Shown here piece after piece: positions 1-8,689 of a stretch of 39,321 bases of DNA. The DNA lies in the NCBI GenBank assembly GCA_039817415.1, contig JBCBVV010000059.1:1-39321 (forward strand). The letters run 5' to 3'. The notes beneath the pieces are model-generated. The model did no database searches. It was not told the origin of the DNA and saw only the letters and a list, made by a program, of their open reading frames with translations. Numbering within the stretch: the stretch's first letter is position 1; every line of letters begins with the position of its first letter. The position numbers and the translations under genes were made by a program. The DNA comes from JALEFZ01 sp039817415 (GTDB lineage Bacteria; Bacteroidota; Bacteroidia; J057).

Positions 1-799
1 CAACTTCAGGAAAAAAGTGATCCTCCCAAATATAGCTTCCGCTTCCTCGTTCTTCTACATCCTCCTGCGATACCCCTGGACCGATGATTTCGCTAAGGCC
101 ATAAATATTGGTTGCTTGAACATTTAAGCCAGCTTCGACCTGTTTGCGGATGGTTTCCGTCCAAGGTTCCGCCCCCAATATGGCGTACTTAACCTCCAGT
201 TCGTCGGTTTTCATCCCTCTTTTCAGAAACTCTTCTGAAAGTGTCTGCGCATAGGAAGGGGTACAACACATGACTTCAGGCTTAAAATCCTTGAGAATGG
301 TGATTTGCCGCTCTGTCATCCCTCCTGAAACGGGGATCACGGCCATTCCTAATTTAGTTGCCCCTCCATGCATACCAAGGCCTCCGGTAAACAAACCATA
401 TCCATAGGCATTGTGCAATTTCATTCCTGGACGGGCTCCTGCACAATACAGTGAACGAGCAACCACTTCATCGAATACCTCTAAATCGTTTTGCGTATAT
501 CCAACGACAGTGGGCTTACCTGTTGTGCCGCTTGAGGCATGTATTCTTCTAACCTGATCCATAGGCTCTGCAAATAGGCCATAGGGATAATGATCACGAA
601 GGTCATTTTTATAGGTAAAAGGCAATTTGTGAAGGTCTTCCACTCCTTTGATATCGTGTGGATGGATACCGATCTCATCAAATTTCTTTCGATAAAAAGG
701 CACCTTATCATAAAGCCTCATGAGCATTGCTGAGAGCCTTTCATCTTGAAGGGCTCTCAGATTGCTCAATTCCATTGATTCAATCTTCTGATTATACAT
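1..799 (-). CDS. paaK: Phenylacetate-CoA ligase-like (PaaK family), C-terminus beyond window
   Basis: Activates a carboxylic acid, typically phenylacetate, to its CoA thioester with ATP via an acyl-adenylate; cytoplasmic. An open frame of 266 codons runs from the ATG at 799 to the left edge with no stop, so roughly the last 40% of a ~430-residue family member is missing. The adenylation motif SSGTTGKPT is at residues 89-97, inside the PaaK-typical context HASSGTTGKPTVVGYT, followed by GYGLFTGGLG (about 133-142) and YGLSE (233-237). The ATG shares its A with the TAA stop of the upstream GMC gene (TAATG), so translation is probably coupled. Neighbours suggest the acid comes from oxidation of an alcohol and then an aldehyde. 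Aryl substrate is likely from the family but not proven by sequence. Confidence 0.9.
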   Translation of the reverse strand, partial: MYNQKIESMELSNLRALQDERLSAMLMRLYDKVPFYRKKFDEIGIHPHDIKGVEDLHKLPFTYKNDLRDHYPYGLFAEPMDQVRRIHASSGTTGKPTVVGYTQNDLEVFDEVVARSLYCAGARPGMKLHNAYGYGLFTGGLGMHGGATKLGMAVIPVSGGMTERQITILKDFKPEVMCCTPSYAQTLSEEFLKRGMKTDELEVKYAILGAEPWTETIRKQVEAGLNVQATNIYGLSEIIGPGVSQEDVEERGSGSYIWEDHFFPEV

Positions 800-2310
800 T
801 AACGAGTAGCATTTTTAATCATATCCGCAGCCTTTTCCCCAATCATAATGGAAGGCGCATTTGTATTTCCAGAGGTAATGGCAGGCATAATGGAGGCGTC
901 CGCCACTCTTAATCCTGCTACACCATGGACCTTCAATTCAGGATCAACTACCGCCATGCTATCGATTCCCATTTTACAGGTCCCCACCATATGATGATAT
1001 GTTCCACAGGATTGGCGAATATATTCTCCTATTTGATCATCAGAAGCGTCCTTTCCAGGCAGTACCTCTTCTTTCATCCAGTCCTTCATAGCTGTAGTAT
1101 AGCCCAATTTCTGGCAAAGTTTGACTGCCTCAAAAAGTGCATCAAAATCTGCCTTTTCGCCCAGATAATTAGGATCAAGATAAGGAGCATCATCTGGATT
1201 CGAAGAATTCAATTTCAGCTCTCCCCTACTCACTGGCCTGATAAGACCTGCACAAAGAGTGAAGGCATTTTCTGGGCCCTCAAATCCGGGAGAATAATAA
1301 GGCAATCCCATAAAGAGGGGCTGCAGATCCGGAACAATCATTCCTTCCCTACTTTTCCAAAAGAGCTGTGCTTCAAGCAAATTCGCCTGAGGAGGAGGAA
1401 TGGGCTGACTCGCCTCAAAGATTACACTGACCAATAGGTGGTCATGTAAATTTTGCCCTACTCCTGGTAAATCAACTATGGATTCAATGCCATGGGCCTT
1501 CAGATCCTCAGCATTACCTATTCCTGATAATAACAATAATTGAGGGGAACCAATAGCACCTGCCGATAAAATCACCTCTTTTGAAGCATGAGCTTGCATC
1601 ACTTCTCCTTCTTTTTTGTAAGCTACCCCTTTACACTGATTGCCTTCCATGATCAATTTTTGGGCAGCAGCCAGTGTCTGGACTTCTAGGTTGGGACGAT
1701 CAAGGGCTGGTACCAGAAATGCTTTGGCCGTAGAACACCTTTCCCCATGAGGGGTGACAGTCAGTTCGTTCATCCCAGCTCCCCAAATATCCTTATTGAA
1801 ATCAGTCGTTTGAGGTAAGCCCAGTTCTTTACAAGCTTCAATAGCAACAGTTGAAATGGGATTGGGATGTTTAATGCTTGTTACGTGCAAGGGGCCTCCT
1901 ACTCCATGTTCATGACTTGCTCCCTTTTCGTAGTGCTCAGACTTCTTGAAATAAGGAAGGACACTTTCATAATCCCATCCCTGACAGCCCAAATAGGCCC
2001 AATTATCATAGTCAGTATGATGGCCACGTATGTAGATCATTCCATTGATAGAGCTACTGCCCCCTAGTGTCTTTCCCCTTGGCCAATACCTTGGAGTATT
2101 GCCGGCATGTTGCTGGGGAACGGTCATGTAAGCCCAATCTCTTTCCGTTTGCCAAGTGGCTGGCCAACCGGCGGGTGCATGGATGTTGGGGTCATTGTCA
2201 GGAGAACCAGCTTCGAGGAGCAGAACCTTTACTGAAGGATCTTCAGATAATCTATTGGCCAGAACGCAACCTGCTGATCCAGCTCCAATGATGATATAAT
2301 CGAATGTCAT
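799..2310 (-). CDS. GMC-family FAD-dependent alcohol oxidoreductase (alcohol/choline dehydrogenase-like)
   Basis: Flavoprotein oxidising a primary alcohol to an aldehyde. The N-terminal FAD Rossmann motif GAGSAG is at residues 9-14; GMC signature 1 (RGKTLGGSSSINGMIYIRG) at 78-96; signature 2 (GAIGSPQLLLLSGIG) near the middle; the C-terminal catalytic pair is probably His440 (TYHHMVGTCKMG) and Asn482 (SGNTNAP). At 503 residues it is shorter than BetA-type choline dehydrogenases (~550) and closer to AlkJ- or PEG-dehydrogenase-like members. It lies 31 bp downstream of the aldehyde dehydrogenase and overlaps the CoA ligase start by one base. Gene order supports an alcohol dehydrogenase role better than osmoprotectant synthesis, because a CoA ligase follows. 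Substrate unknown. Confidence 0.93.
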   Translation of the reverse strand: MTFDYIIIGAGSAGCVLANRLSEDPSVKVLLLEAGSPDNDPNIHAPAGWPATWQTERDWAYMTVPQQHAGNTPRYWPRGKTLGGSSSINGMIYIRGHHTDYDNWAYLGCQGWDYESVLPYFKKSEHYEKGASHEHGVGGPLHVTSIKHPNPISTVAIEACKELGLPQTTDFNKDIWGAGMNELTVTPHGERCSTAKAFLVPALDRPNLEVQTLAAAQKLIMEGNQCKGVAYKKEGEVMQAHASKEVILSAGAIGSPQLLLLSGIGNAEDLKAHGIESIVDLPGVGQNLHDHLLVSVIFEASQPIPPPQANLLEAQLFWKSREGMIVPDLQPLFMGLPYYSPGFEGPENAFTLCAGLIRPVSRGELKLNSSNPDDAPYLDPNYLGEKADFDALFEAVKLCQKLGYTTAMKDWMKEEVLPGKDASDDQIGEYIRQSCGTYHHMVGTCKMGIDSMAVVDPELKVHGVAGLRVADASIMPAITSGNTNAPSIMIGEKAADMIKNATR

Positions 2311-2341
2311 GTTTATTTAGTTTTTGAGGTGATGGAATGGA

Positions 2342-3772
2342 TTAGGAGGCGGAAACGTTGGCTTTTTTAATGCTAATGACCTGAGGTTGTGTAACGGCTT
2401 TGAGTCCCTCTACACCAAATTCTACCCCATAGCCAGACTCTTTCATTCCTCCAAAAGGAACCATAGGATGAATGGCGCCGTGCTGGTTGATCCAAACAGT
2501 TCCCGACTGAATTTTTCCAGCCACCTTGGCTGCTTCGGTAAGGTCATCTCCCCAAACGGAAGCCCCGAGCCCTGTTTTGCTGTCGTTAGCCTTTGAAATG
2601 GCCTCGTCTAATGACTTGTAAGTAATGATAGGAAGGACAGGCCCAAATTGTTCTTCATCTACTAGCCTAGAACCATTGTCAATATTGGAAACGAGGGTGA
2701 TTGGGTAGAAATACCCTTTCCCATTCATGGGAGCTCCACCTGTGTGAACCTGGGCGCCATTGGCTTTGGCATCTTCTACCAGTTCTTTCACCTTGTTGAA
2801 TTGCATTTCATTTTGCACTGGCCCCAACACGACTCCTTCGTCTTGACCATTCCCCATAGGCATTTGTTGAGCAAGGGTACTGAGTTGCTGGATAACACGG
2901 TCTGCATCAGACTCATGCACGTAAAGGCGCTTTGCACAGGCACAGGTTTGGCCCATGTTTATAAAAGCACCCCAAAATAAGTCCCCTGCTTTAGAGTCAA
3001 TTTCAGTACCTGGAAGGATGATGGCAGGATCATTTCCTCCACACTCCAGGGTGAGACGTGCCATGTTACCTTTGGAGGATTCAATGATTTTTCGAGCGGT
3101 TTTGGCAGAACCTGTAAACATAATTTTGTCTACATCTTCATTTTCTACCAGCATAGCACCTACTTCTCCTCCCCCCGATATTGTATTCAACACCCCAGCT
3201 GGGAGAACCGTGTTCATGAGTCTAACCATTTCCAAGGTTCCGATAGGTGTGTATTCGGAGGGCTTAATCACTACGGTATTTCCAGCTCTAAGAGAAGGGA
3301 CGATTTGCCATATTGCGATCATCAGCGGCCAATTCCAAGGAGCTATGGCCCCTACCACCCCTAGCGGTTTTCTATGAAGTTCATCACGACGGCTTTCGTC
3401 TTCAAAAACCACCTCGACTGGCAAATCGAGTGAAGCCGGAACCTGAGTCCAGCCTACACAGGCCTGCATTTCAAACATAGAACCAGGCCCTGCAAAGGGT
3501 TTTCCCTGTTCCTTGGTGATCCAAGCAGCTAGGTAATCAGTATGATTGACCAAGACCTCAGAAACATTCATCAGGATTTGCTTTCGCTCTTCATCAGATT
3601 TGGCAGCCCAAGCAGGTTGTGCAGCACGGGCGATCCTCACAGCTTCATCTACATCAGCCTTAGATGAAATAGGTGCATGGCCAAGCAATTCACCCGTTGC
3701 AGGATTATGGATAGGGAAGGTTTGGGACACAGGAAGCTGAGCCCCGTTAACGGTGCAAGAGTAGGAGTCCAT
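2342..3772 (-). CDS. NAD(P)+-dependent aldehyde dehydrogenase
   Basis: Oxidises an aldehyde to its acid; 476 residues, normal for the ALDH superfamily. Visible motifs: PWNWP with the oxyanion Asn147, Lys170 in VVIKPSE, FTGS at 219-222, general-base Glu243 in LECGGNDP, and the nucleophile Cys277 in GQTCAC. It is the first gene of the minus-strand operon with the GMC oxidoreductase and PaaK-like ligase, so it probably supplies acid to the ligase. An inverted repeat AAGTTGA...TCAACTT (3775-3807) lies just upstream of the start, in the shared region with the AraC gene. ECGGNDP instead of the commoner ELGGK is seen in several dehydrogenase subfamilies and does not fix the substrate. Confidence 0.94.
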   Translation of the reverse strand: MDSYSCTVNGAQLPVSQTFPIHNPATGELLGHAPISSKADVDEAVRIARAAQPAWAAKSDEERKQILMNVSEVLVNHTDYLAAWITKEQGKPFAGPGSMFEMQACVGWTQVPASLDLPVEVVFEDESRRDELHRKPLGVVGAIAPWNWPLMIAIWQIVPSLRAGNTVVIKPSEYTPIGTLEMVRLMNTVLPAGVLNTISGGGEVGAMLVENEDVDKIMFTGSAKTARKIIESSKGNMARLTLECGGNDPAIILPGTEIDSKAGDLFWGAFINMGQTCACAKRLYVHESDADRVIQQLSTLAQQMPMGNGQDEGVVLGPVQNEMQFNKVKELVEDAKANGAQVHTGGAPMNGKGYFYPITLVSNIDNGSRLVDEEQFGPVLPIITYKSLDEAISKANDSKTGLGASVWGDDLTEAAKVAGKIQSGTVWINQHGAIHPMVPFGGMKESGYGVEFGVEGLKAVTQPQVISIKKANVSAS

Positions 3773-3774
3773 AA

Positions 3775-3807
3775 AAGTTGAATTAAAATTTTGAGATATA
3801 TCAACTT
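3775..3807. promoter_or_regulatory. Inverted repeat upstream of the aldehyde dehydrogenase start
   Basis: AAGTTGA (3775-3781) and its exact reverse complement TCAACTT (3801-3807) are separated by 19 bp, immediately upstream of the ALDH start codon and inside the region shared with the divergent AraC gene. A regulator site is possible. AraC proteins usually bind direct repeats, so the assignment is weak. Confidence 0.25.
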
Positions 3808-3910
3808 AATCACCAAATCTTATCCATTTATGGCATATTTTCCTTAATTTTTGAATTATAGACCAAATACTCCATTTTTGTATCAATTCATATACTATTC
3901 TCTACAAAAG

Positions 3911-4849
3911 ATGAATTATTCTACAAAATCCTTCTATCATGGCGAAAAATTTGTCGAAAGGGGAACAGATTATCCTCTTGAATTTGGAAAACTCTCCGTT
4001 TACGAGACAAATACCCCATGCCGAGGCGTCAAATTCTATTTTGAAAAAAATATGATCACCCTGATGCTTTCAGGGCAAAAGACAATTACAGCAGGTGATT
4101 TGAAATTTGAGTTTTTCCCAGGCACCCTTTTTATTCCTCAAAAGCATATTCCACACTATATTGATATACCCAATGCATCTTTTACCAATCCTACAAGATG
4201 CTTGGTGTTGGATATTTCTCCTGATTTTTTAGATGCTTACACCCAAGAAATCATGGATCATCAGCATGAGCCCTTGCCGCTCATTCCCCCTTCCTCCTCA
4301 CAACAATCAAGGTATTTTTTCTCTAACGATCAGGCTACGATTTCCTGCTTTAAGAGACTATATACCTACCAGTATTATGCGAATGGGAGAGCAGATGAAA
4401 TGATTAACACTTTGGTATTAAAAGAATTGATTCTTAGGATTTTCCAAACGGAAGGAAGGTATCTTTTGTTAGACAACTGCTATGAGAATATCTCTAATCC
4501 TCACATTCAACGTGTCCTTTTATACATCAAAAACAATCTCAAGAATAAACTCACCATAGACGAGCTAGCCCGTGTTTCAGAACTCGGAAAAACAAGCTTC
4601 TTCAATAAGTTTAAGGAAATCATAGGGATGAGTCCGGTGTCCTATATCCAGAAGGAAAGAATCAAACAGGCGCAAAGTCTTATTTTGGACTATCCCAACT
4701 TACAACATGTGGCTTTTGAGTGCGGCTTCAACACTTATGAGCATTTCTGTAAATCCTTCAAGAGAGAAACTGGCTTTAGCCCTATGCGATTTAAACAAAT
4801 GGAAAGGAGCCAACACAGCAAAGAGGCCTTACGGATTGCACATCCTTAA
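3911..4849 (+). CDS. AraC-family transcriptional regulator, divergent to the catabolic operon
   Basis: Predicted DNA-binding activator. The C-terminal ~100 residues contain two helix-turn-helix units: LTIDELARVSELGKTSFFNK and a second ending HVAFECGFNTYEHFCKSFKR, then the family-typical GFSPMRFK. The N-terminal ~200 residues resemble the AraC-type N-terminal effector domain, with a cupin-like run (MITLMLSGQKTITAG...GTLFIPQKHIPHY). I choose the ATG at 3911 (312 residues); an in-frame TTG at 3851 would add 20 residues but falls in AT-rich probable promoter DNA. Divergent placement next to ALDH-GMC-PaaK suggests it senses a substrate or intermediate of that pathway. Its stop overlaps the convergent TonB receptor gene by 4 bp, with no terminator visible between them. 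Confidence 0.92.
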   Translation: MNYSTKSFYHGEKFVERGTDYPLEFGKLSVYETNTPCRGVKFYFEKNMITLMLSGQKTITAGDLKFEFFPGTLFIPQKHIPHYIDIPNASFTNPTRCLVLDISPDFLDAYTQEIMDHQHEPLPLIPPSSSQQSRYFFSNDQATISCFKRLYTYQYYANGRADEMINTLVLKELILRIFQTEGRYLLLDNCYENISNPHIQRVLLYIKNNLKNKLTIDELARVSELGKTSFFNKFKEIIGMSPVSYIQKERIKQAQSLILDYPNLQHVAFECGFNTYEHFCKSFKRETGFSPMRFKQMERSQHSKEALRIAHP

Positions 4850-7548
4850 AATCGCCACCTAATGCTAAGGTTAGGGGTAAATCCCAACAAAGGAATCTCT
4901 GCTCCTGCTACGTCGATTCTTCCCAATCCTTCCGTAGGATCGAAAAGATATTGTTTATAGGAAATATTGGTCGTATTGAGGAGGTTGTACACGGTTAATC
5001 CTACATCCGTGAAGATACGCCTTCTACCAAGTTGCCCGACCAGAGAATAATTCAGGGCAAGGTCTATCCTTGAGTAGTCCCTTAATTTTTCTAGTTCTGT
5101 GGCAATAAAAGCATTGTCGCCTCTTATTTGAGCTTCAAATAAGGAATCACTTAGTACATAATACCGTTGGCCGGAGCCGAAGACATAACTTGCTGAGGCC
5201 TTAAATGGGCCCAAGTCAAAGGAGGTATTGAATTTAAGGGAATGTCTTTGATCTTCCGGGGGGAGATAAGAGGCGCCTTTGGCAATAAAATCAAACGAAT
5301 ATTCGAGTTTACTCAGGGTATAAGAAATCCAAGCCTCAAACCTATCACCCTCATACAAAGCTGTTACATCTATACCTCTTGCGTATGCCTTTCCCTCATG
5401 AAATTGTGGAGAAATAAAGATACCTTCCCCTGGATCCAGATCTGCAGTAATAGAGTTGGTTATGATGCCATTGGTATACTTGAGATAACCTTCGACACTG
5501 AGGGATAATCTTTCTTTTCGCCATTTGCCGCCCAAGCTGACATGTGTAGAATTGGAAACAGGGATATTCCCATTGTTAGAGAAAGCCCAGAAAGAACCTG
5601 CCTGGGTATAAGGGGAAAGTTGTTGGACTTCTCGAACATACTGGTTGTACCTACCAGCTGAGGCTGAGAGTGTCAGATTCCGATTAGGGCTGTAGGAGGC
5701 TGCTATTCTGGGTGAATGAAGCCATTCCTTTCTAATGGCTAAATAGGTCTCATGAAGACCTGCTTTTATGCGAAGGCTATTTTCAAATCGTAGGGTGGCA
5801 GCAGCGTAAACTTCTCCGACTAATGAGGAGGCAAGATGTCGGTAATAATTTGGATCCGCAATATTGCGCTGTCTGATAACCGGAGCGTAGGCTACATCAT
5901 AGTGTTTCAGGGTGAACCCCATGTCAAGATCATGCAAATCAAGTTTTAACTTGGTATGGTTGCCAATCCCTCTGTAGGAAATGCTGTTTCTCTCCGTAAA
6001 GCTAAATATGGGCATTTGGCTGGGGGATTCTAATTCATAGACATAGTTCCTTTCAAAGCCGCTTGCAAAAGCGAAGGTTCTGTTGTAAGCCCCCTTTTCA
6101 TTGAGGTCAAGCTGAAAGGAAGCACTTAGCCCTCTGTTTACCCAATTGCTTTCATACCGGTCTATTTCCAATTTACGTGGGCGTGGAAGGGTGTCGAGGT
6201 CTGTCGAACGTTTAGGTCGGTTAAAATATTGACTTGGCTTATCTCCATCCATGTCAGGCGCACCTGTGTAGTCTACAAAATCCTGACTATAGAAATAAGA
6301 AATATCAAGTGAAGACCTTTTGGTAGGTTGAATGGATAGCTTTCCAAAAATATCGTAGAATTTGGAAAAGGGAACCGGAACATTCTCAGCATTAGCCTCT
6401 TCAAGGGGACTCAATGTGGATCCTGCAAGTACAGTATCCGATTTCCTACCCGATATCTTGATCAAGTCTCTGTCCAAGAAATGAGAACTCGCCCTTCTGG
6501 CAGCTACGAATAGTTGGACCTTATCCCCCAAAGGCAAGGACAAACTTGCACGTGGTGCATATAAATCAAGAGAAATGTCCAAGGAAGCCCGTGAAGTATC
6601 CCCTCTTTGCCCCTGAATAGCCAGAATACTGGAAGTCCTCCCATCATACTCAATGGGAAAATCAGTTTGATAAAAGGTAAACCCACTAACGGCATTTGGA
6701 TTAAATACAGAAAATATCCCCTGAACATGATCTACATGAAACAAGGTAATGTCATCCAATAAAATAAGGTTTTCATCCCTCTGACCTCCCCTAACGCTAA
6801 GTTCTGCCAGTGATTCACTTTTGGAATTTACACCGGGTAGGTATTGAATCATTCTTGTTGGATCATTCATCCCCAGCAATTGATCTGTAGGAGAGAAGTT
6901 GAGCAGTTTGTAGGTACCCAAATCCATCCCAGACAGCATATGATCTAATTCCTCCTCAATTTCAACCACTTCCATGGTCTGCTCGTCCTGCTCCAAGCGG
7001 ATATCTAAAAAATCTCCAGATGTCAGCGACAATTCCTGAGCTTTGTATCCCAAGTATCGACAAATAAGCTTCTTTTTGGAGAGGCTATCAGGTATTCTAA
7101 GAGAAAATGAGCCATCTTCCTCTGCAGTGGTCCCAAAACGTGAATTGGGAACGAAAAGGGTGGCATAGGAAAGGTTTGTACCAGTTTCTTGATCTCGCAC
7201 TCTCCCTATGATATTGATAAAGGAGAGGATTTTTTTGGTCTGGCTCTTTCTTAAAAGAATTGTCTTTTCAGCAGAGAAGTGGAAGTCAATAGGGACGTTT
7301 GAGAATAGCTGCTTGATAGCCCCTTTGAGTTCATTGGCGCGAATTTTTCCTGTGAGTTGGATGCCTTCAAAAGCGTATGGATTGTACATAAAGGTCAAGC
7401 CATACCTTTCTGACCACTCATCTAACACTTCTACAAGAGGTTGGTTTTGGTAAGAAACATCAATGACTTCCCTCCCCTGCCCAAAAGCAGGGTTTTTACC
7501 TAGTATAAGTAAGAGACATCCTAAGATGATGTAGTACCGGATCCTCAT
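4846..7548 (-). CDS. TonB-dependent outer-membrane receptor with N-terminal STN signalling domain
   Basis: Outer-membrane active transporter and probable signal transducer (900 residues). Order: signal peptide (1-23, ending AFGQ); STN domain (about 29-100); CarboxypepD_reg-like Ig domain (about 112-190, beginning GRVRDQETGTNLSYATLFV); plug (about 205-325, with VRGGQRDENLILLDD); then a 22-strand-type barrel ending in RWRF, a C-terminal aromatic typical of outer-membrane proteins. An STN domain marks receptors that signal across the envelope to a FecR-type anti-sigma. The fecR gene ends 31 bp upstream and the sigma gene precedes that, so this is a complete FecI-FecR-FecA-like set. No SusD partner follows, so it is not a classic polysaccharide utilisation pair. 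Ligand unknown (siderophore, haem, vitamin or glycan are all possible). Confidence 0.93.
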   Translation of the reverse strand: MRIRYYIILGCLLLILGKNPAFGQGREVIDVSYQNQPLVEVLDEWSERYGLTFMYNPYAFEGIQLTGKIRANELKGAIKQLFSNVPIDFHFSAEKTILLRKSQTKKILSFINIIGRVRDQETGTNLSYATLFVPNSRFGTTAEEDGSFSLRIPDSLSKKKLICRYLGYKAQELSLTSGDFLDIRLEQDEQTMEVVEIEEELDHMLSGMDLGTYKLLNFSPTDQLLGMNDPTRMIQYLPGVNSKSESLAELSVRGGQRDENLILLDDITLFHVDHVQGIFSVFNPNAVSGFTFYQTDFPIEYDGRTSSILAIQGQRGDTSRASLDISLDLYAPRASLSLPLGDKVQLFVAARRASSHFLDRDLIKISGRKSDTVLAGSTLSPLEEANAENVPVPFSKFYDIFGKLSIQPTKRSSLDISYFYSQDFVDYTGAPDMDGDKPSQYFNRPKRSTDLDTLPRPRKLEIDRYESNWVNRGLSASFQLDLNEKGAYNRTFAFASGFERNYVYELESPSQMPIFSFTERNSISYRGIGNHTKLKLDLHDLDMGFTLKHYDVAYAPVIRQRNIADPNYYRHLASSLVGEVYAAATLRFENSLRIKAGLHETYLAIRKEWLHSPRIAASYSPNRNLTLSASAGRYNQYVREVQQLSPYTQAGSFWAFSNNGNIPVSNSTHVSLGGKWRKERLSLSVEGYLKYTNGIITNSITADLDPGEGIFISPQFHEGKAYARGIDVTALYEGDRFEAWISYTLSKLEYSFDFIAKGASYLPPEDQRHSLKFNTSFDLGPFKASASYVFGSGQRYYVLSDSLFEAQIRGDNAFIATELEKLRDYSRIDLALNYSLVGQLGRRRIFTDVGLTVYNLLNTTNISYKQYLFDPTEGLGRIDVAGAEIPLLGFTPNLSIRWRF

Positions 7549-7579
7549 ACGTGCGCCTGACTTCTCTGTAAATCTCGTC

Positions 7580-8635
7580 CTATTCTACAATCAGTTTATT
7601 TGTTTCAAAAGTAATCTTGAAATCATTCTTGAGGGCAAAGTCCAAGGATTCTTTTGTTTTTTCAAGGCTATTTCGCTCGAAATAGCCTTGAAATGTATTC
7701 TTACCAGGATCTACTTTCATTTCCAATTCGAGGCCATACTGTCGAGCGACTTCCTCAAATACCTCTAGCACAGGAACATTGTCATAAGAAAATATTCCTT
7801 CCGTCCACGCCCTTTCTACTTCTGATTCAAAGGAGAGTTCTTCTATTTTCAGTTCAGAGTCTCCCAAGTGGAAATTGGTCTTCTTTTTAGGAAGGAGGAT
7901 CTTCTCATCCATTCCCTCTCTTTCCACCTTCACCTTTCCAGTAAAGCACTTTACTTCCAACTTATCTTTTCTGTCAAAGACATTGAATTCCGTACCGAGT
8001 ACAGTAACCGTTCCTTTAGGTGATTGGACAGAGAAAGTTCCTTTGTTCTTGACGACAGAGAATTGAACTTCTCCTTCAATCTTCAAGTCACGACTCCCAT
8101 TTTCCCATTCAGATCTTGAATAGGCAAGGGTGGAAGCAGCATTTAGAAAGGCAGTAGAACCATCTGGCAGTTCTACCTTCATAGCAGGAGCTCCGTTGGC
8201 ATTCGCATACTGAATCAGGTCAGAAGGTCTGGTTCCTAAGTAAATGGCCACGATGAGGGCCAAGGCTGCGGCTATCCCCAACGCAATTCTAGCTGGATTC
8301 CAGAAAGGAACAACTTTGGGATTACCCTCCTTCGTTTCAAGGGATTCGGGGCTTTGTTCTGCTTGTAGCGGGCGAATAGACGCTTGCTGATCCGCAATAC
8401 TTCCCTCAATTCTTGCCCATAGATTAGATATTTGTGAAGGCTTGACTTCTTCTTCCGTCACCTTCAGGCCTTCAAGCAGTCTCCGAGCTTCAGCAAGCAA
8501 GGGAGCTTTTTCTGGATAGGATTCGAGCAGGCGCTCAAAAACCTTCCCTTCTTCCCCCTCGGGGTAGAGAATCCATCTGCAGAATTGCTCATCTGCTACG
8601 AAGTCTTCTATTTCAAAAGTAAGGTATTTATCCAT
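7580..8635 (-). CDS. FecR-family anti-sigma regulator with DUF4974 C-terminal domain
   Basis: Inner-membrane regulator that holds or activates the partner ECF sigma factor. The cytoplasmic N-terminal region (1-110) is followed by one membrane segment (about 115-134, ALGIAAALALIVAIYLG), a FecR domain (about 145-240; LPDGSTAFLNAASTLAY, GTEFNV) and a DUF4974 domain (about 270-351), which is STN-like. Length 351 is normal. It lies between the sigma gene (54 bp upstream) and the TonB receptor (31 bp downstream). Codons 315-326 contain a perfect 16-bp inverted repeat, described separately. The periplasmic part is expected to contact the receptor's STN domain, as in the FecA/FecR paradigm; that is family knowledge, not seen directly here. 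Confidence 0.93.
   Translation of the reverse strand: MDKYLTFEIEDFVADEQFCRWILYPEGEEGKVFERLLESYPEKAPLLAEARRLLEGLKVTEEEVKPSQISNLWARIEGSIADQQASIRPLQAEQSPESLETKEGNPKVVPFWNPARIALGIAAALALIVAIYLGTRPSDLIQYANANGAPAMKVELPDGSTAFLNAASTLAYSRSEWENGSRDLKIEGEVQFSVVKNKGTFSVQSPKGTVTVLGTEFNVFDRKDKLEVKCFTGKVKVEREGMDEKILLPKKKTNFHLGDSELKIEELSFESEVERAWTEGIFSYDNVPVLEVFEEVARQYGLELEMKVDPGKNTFQGYFERNSLEKTKESLDFALKNDFKITFETNKLIVE
7660..7693. repeat. Perfect 16-bp inverted repeat with 2-bp spacer inside fecR
   Basis: TTTCAAGGCTATTTCG (7660-7675), CT, then the exact reverse complement CGAAATAGCCTTGAAA (7678-7693). It lies wholly in coding sequence, spanning FecR codons 315-326, about 80 bp before the fecR stop and about 110 bp before the TonB receptor start. 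The mRNA could form a very stable hairpin. No U-run follows in the direction of transcription (the next bases are A-rich), so it does not look like an intrinsic terminator. Confidence 0.9.
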
Positions 8636-8689
8636 TCAGCTATATTATGAGTTAATCACCCCTGTAAGCAGGAGGAATTCTCTTTGTAC

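Noticed and set aside
481..711. Minus-strand frame of 76 residues
   Set aside because: It is in a different frame from the PaaK-like gene that fully explains this DNA.
3851..3910. TTG start giving a 332-residue AraC protein
   Set aside because: The extra 20 residues lie in AT-rich DNA that is probably promoter; the ATG at 3911 gives a normal length.
7660..7693. Reading the fecR inverted repeat as a terminator
   Set aside because: It is inside coding sequence and is followed by A-rich, not T-rich, sequence in the direction of transcription.
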